Source: Gammaproteobacteria bacterium (GTDB taxonomy: Bacteria > Pseudomonadota > Gammaproteobacteria > Pseudomonadales > Pseudohongiellaceae). From it: 52,597 nucleotides of DNA. Positions 50,534-52,597 of this stretch are shown one piece after another. The first letter of the stretch is position 1. The number at the start of each line of letters is the position of its first letter. Below the pieces are notes generated by a model. It saw only the letters and a list, made by a program, of their open reading frames with translations. It had not been told where the DNA came from and ran no database searches. The stretch is from positions 1 through 52,597 of the forward strand of contig JAURLP010000028.1 in NCBI GenBank assembly GCA_030831165.1, read 5' to 3'. The position numbers were made by a program, and so were the translations under genes.

Positions 50534-51202
50534 ATGAAAAAATTGAACACTTTCGCACTAATCGTAATGACCTCTGTCGCAGCGGGGTTGAATGCACAGA
50601 CATCGGATAGATCACTTCCGGCTGATATTGACCCATTGTCCTATTCGCGATTACCGCTTATTTATAAAGACTCACTAGATGCTGAAGGACAACGCATCTT
50701 TGAAGTGATTAATGGCACCGAAGCCACTCAGGCCAGATTTGGGCCGCCGAATAATTCCATGTATAGCCTAGAGCCGTCTGAACCCTATGATGTTATGAAC
50801 CAATTGCTTCGCAGAGCCAGTGTTGGACCGCAGTTTTTTGAGATCAGCACTCTGGTTCCAGCACGTGAGTTTAACCAGCAATATGAGTGGACTGCGCATG
50901 AACTCGCTGCTCAACGGGTTGGGGTCGACCAGTCAATAATTGATGTTATTAAATATAATCGGCCGGTATCCGGTTTGCCAGAAAGAGAGGCGGCCGTTAT
51001 AGAATATGGCAGGGCAATGTTGCGTGGCGATCACCAGATATCCTCTGAGATGTTTGCTAATATGGTTCGCTTGTTTGGTCGTCAGGGCACTGTTGAAATC
51101 ACCATGATAATGGGTGACTATACAATGACCGCAATGTTATTGAATGCAGTAGACCAACATTTAACCCCTGATCGTGGTGAGCCTTTATTACCAATGCCCT
51201 AG
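50534..51202 (+). CDS. exported carboxymuconolactone-decarboxylase-family protein
   Basis: The start M-K-K-L-N at 50534 is preferred over the upstream frame start at 50471 because it begins a clean signal peptide ending L-N-A-Q. The 222-residue product contains the CMD/AhpD helical core: Y-E-W-T-A-H-E-L-A-A, then G-L-P-E-R-E-A-A-V-I-E-Y-G-R-A-M-L-R-G, and V-E-I-T-M-I-M-G-D-Y near the end. The CxxC pair used by AhpD-type reductases is absent; there are no cysteines at all. A hydrolase or decarboxylase-like role in the periplasm is possible. A strong terminator follows. Confidence 0.78.
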   Translation: MKKLNTFALIVMTSVAAGLNAQTSDRSLPADIDPLSYSRLPLIYKDSLDAEGQRIFEVINGTEATQARFGPPNNSMYSLEPSEPYDVMNQLLRRASVGPQFFEISTLVPAREFNQQYEWTAHELAAQRVGVDQSIIDVIKYNRPVSGLPEREAAVIEYGRAMLRGDHQISSEMFANMVRLFGRQGTVEITMIMGDYTMTAMLLNAVDQHLTPDRGEPLLPMP

Positions 51203-51252
51203 TGTTACTCTAGTTACAAGCAAGATCGGTTAAGCAGCATATTGTTTACATT

Positions 51253-51280
51253 AAAAAACCCGCTTTATTGCGGGTTTTTT
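51253..51280 (+). terminator. intrinsic terminator
   Basis: AAAAAACCCGC (51253-51263) pairs perfectly with GCGGGTTTTTT (51270-51280) across a 6-base loop, giving a G+C-rich stem base-paired into A and T tracts. It works in both directions and ends the carboxymuconolactone-decarboxylase-like gene. Confidence 0.92.
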
Positions 51281-51336
51281 ATGGTAAAAGAAAAAATCAA
51301 GAGAGGGAGGTAAGACATTATTAACATTTTCTTTAT

Positions 51337-51366
51337 TTGCAAAATTAATTATTTAAGGCTTATGAT
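51337..51366 (+). promoter_or_regulatory. promoter of the copper locus, possibly leaderless
   Basis: TTGCAA (51337-51342) and TATGAT (51361-51366) are separated by 18 bases. The ATG at 51373 lies only 7 bases after the -10, where transcription would begin, and no ribosome site precedes it, so the mRNA may be leaderless. Confidence 0.4.
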
Positions 51367-51759
51367 GTGACCATGTTCAGATTAAAGATTCAAAACATCA
51401 TCGCCCTGACATTATTCGTGTTTGTCGGCCAGACTGTTGCTATGCCTCTGATGAATTGCTGCATGGAAAACGAAAATACCAAGCCCGAATCTCATGAGAT
51501 GGCTAAGCATCATGCTATGCATGCAATAGATATGCCTGCCAATAATGATTCAGATATGACTGTTACCAACGCTATGCATCAACATAGTGATGAGGTCAAT
51601 TGCAATCATCAATGTGATATTTGTTTGGGAACTGTATTATTGGAAGAGTTTGCAGCTATCAGTTCTCAAACCGCTTCGGCTCAGCTTGATGAGACTTATC
51701 ACTTCTACTTGCCCGCATCTTCTACTGATAATCCTTTTAGGCCACCCATATTTGCCTGA
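51367..51759 (+). CDS. exported His/Met/Cys-rich protein of the copper locus
   Basis: The product is 128-130 residues depending on whether GTG 51367 or ATG 51373 starts translation. A signal peptide (ending near T-V-A-M) is followed by N-C-C-M, then a run rich in His and Met (H-E-M-A-K-H-H-A-M-H), and C-N-H-Q-C-D-I-C. These are soft-metal ligands and fit periplasmic Cu(I) binding, as in small proteins next to copA. The end, N-P-F-R-P-P, resembles the DUF2946-type group. It precedes the multicopper oxidase gene by 159 bases. Confidence 0.65.
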   Translation: MTMFRLKIQNIIALTLFVFVGQTVAMPLMNCCMENENTKPESHEMAKHHAMHAIDMPANNDSDMTVTNAMHQHSDEVNCNHQCDICLGTVLLEEFAAISSQTASAQLDETYHFYLPASSTDNPFRPPIFA

Positions 51760-51918
51760 CACAGGATTAGTGCGCCTGCGGATGGGGTAAAACCAGTATT
51801 CTGGCATTCTGCTAGTCATTTATATTTGGTATTTCAGCATAATTCATTATTTAGCCTGATAAATTGTGCAGCATTTTTCAGTGCGGATTTATGTAATTAA
51901 AACAAGGTAAGAAGGAAC

Positions 51919-52597
51919 ATGAAAAAAAAACAAAGTCATAAAAGCCGGCTTTTTCAACGAGGCTATTCAAGACGCAAATTTGTTACTGGAGCAGCAGCCG
52001 GTGCTGCACTATTGAGTCTGAATAGCAGTTCTCTTTTGGCACAAAGCTCAACAGAACAGACACCAGACATATTAAGTGGAAAAGAGTTTGATTTAAGCCT
52101 CGACTACAGGGCGGTGAATTACACCGGTCAGGAAAGCCTGGCTACCGCCATCAATGGCAGTGTTCCAGGGCCAATATTACGCTGGCGTGAAGGTGATGAG
52201 ATCACTTTACGAGTGACTAACAATCTTGCTGAAGACAGTTCTTTGCACTGGCATGGCATTATTTTGCCGGCGAATATGGATGGGGTGCCAGGTATGAGTT
52301 TTGACGGCATCAAACCAGGCGAGACCTTTGAATATCAATTCCTCGCTAATCAAAGCGGCACTTACTGGTATCACAGTCATTCCGGATATCAAGAGCAAAC
52401 GGGCATGTATGGCGCCATCGTGATCGATCCGAAAGAGTCAGATCCGGTGGTTTTTGATCGTGAATATGTCGTTCTGTTGTCTGACTGGAGCGACACTTCT
52501 CCAGAGAGAATCTATGCCAAACTCATGAAAATGAGTCATTACTATAATTTTGATCAGCGAACTGCTGGCGATCTGTTTGGTGAAGTTCGCGATAAAC
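51919..52597 (+). CDS. copA: multicopper oxidase CopA, N-terminal part (cut by the right edge)
   Basis: The visible 226 residues begin with a Tat signal (Y-S-R-R-K-F-V-T-G at about 16-24, ending L-L-A-Q). The first cupredoxin domain follows, with trinuclear copper ligands H-W-H-G (His110, His112) and Y-H-S-H-S-G-Y-Q-E-Q-T-G (His152, His154), the latter diagnostic of CopA/PcoA. The enzyme oxidises Cu(I) in the periplasm for copper resistance. GAAGGA lies just upstream of the ATG. The methionine-rich middle and type-1 site are outside the window. Confidence 0.92.
   Translation, partial: MKKKQSHKSRLFQRGYSRRKFVTGAAAGAALLSLNSSSLLAQSSTEQTPDILSGKEFDLSLDYRAVNYTGQESLATAINGSVPGPILRWREGDEITLRVTNNLAEDSSLHWHGIILPANMDGVPGMSFDGIKPGETFEYQFLANQSGTYWYHSHSGYQEQTGMYGAIVIDPKESDPVVFDREYVVLLSDWSDTSPERIYAKLMKMSHYYNFDQRTAGDLFGEVRDK

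Noticed and set aside
1-52597. CRISPR array or short tandem-repeat block.
   Set aside because: No regularly spaced repeats were seen in any intergenic region; the gaps are too small or of unique sequence.

Overview
The window looks like chromosomal DNA of a heterotrophic, probably marine gammaproteobacterium (a Cellvibrionales- or Spongiibacterales-like lineage is my inference). Supporting signs are the moderate G+C content, TRAP transport, FadE-type acyl-CoA dehydrogenase, polyamine synthesis through carboxyspermidine, and many exported esterases and DUF6152/DUF3237 proteins. No database search was possible; identities rest on motifs, length and context.

Layout. 1-1680: IS-scarred DNA. The start of an IS6-family transposase runs off the left edge and a second, decayed copy lies at about 1300-1636. 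Between them are three tiny membrane-protein genes in an overlapping minus-strand operon, a tRNA-like 3' end and a metallo-beta-lactamase-fold gene fragment. 1.7-6 kb: a Tat-exported zinc alcohol dehydrogenase, a GpsA-like dehydrogenase followed by a VOC-protein stump, and an exported amidohydrolase. 6-11.2 kb: a four-gene polyamine operon (speA, carboxyspermidine dehydrogenase, carboxyspermidine decarboxylase, speB) that should convert arginine to putrescine and then spermidine. 11.5-13.4 kb: an EntS-like MFS exporter and a small exported cytochrome c.

13.4-24 kb: a hydroxycinnamate (ferulate/coumarate) catabolic region. It holds a FadE-like acyl-CoA dehydrogenase, a MarR regulator followed by a tandem double-MarR fusion, and a divergent operon of hydroxycinnamoyl-CoA hydratase-lyase, CoA ligase and aromatic-acid transporter. 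A tannase/feruloyl-esterase-family lipoprotein and two exported DUF3237 proteins follow. Two similar palindromes sit in the two divergent control regions and are good operator candidates. 24-31 kb: a second tannase-family lipoprotein that has lost the family disulfide, a secreted alpha/beta hydrolase, a duplicated DUF6152-plus-partner module with a previously unmarked 53-residue exported peptide gene between the copies, and a cytochrome P450 with an atypical I-helix. 31.4-36.8 kb: a complete Dpp/Opp-type ABC importer. 37-39.6 kb: two more secreted alpha/beta hydrolases.

39.7-50.2 kb: the most unusual region. A TRAP transporter, a class III CoA-transferase and an 807-residue protein that appears to be two 2-hydroxyacyl-CoA-dehydratase-type domains fused in one chain with almost no cysteines form one tight operon. 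MmgE/PrpD and MatC-like permease genes follow, with a convergent D-2-hydroxyacid dehydrogenase gene. This looks like an uptake, CoA-activation and acyl-CoA-processing pathway with an unidentified substrate. 50.5-52.6 kb: an exported carboxymuconolactone-decarboxylase-like protein, then a copper-handling locus (a His/Met/Cys-rich exported protein and CopA, cut by the right edge).
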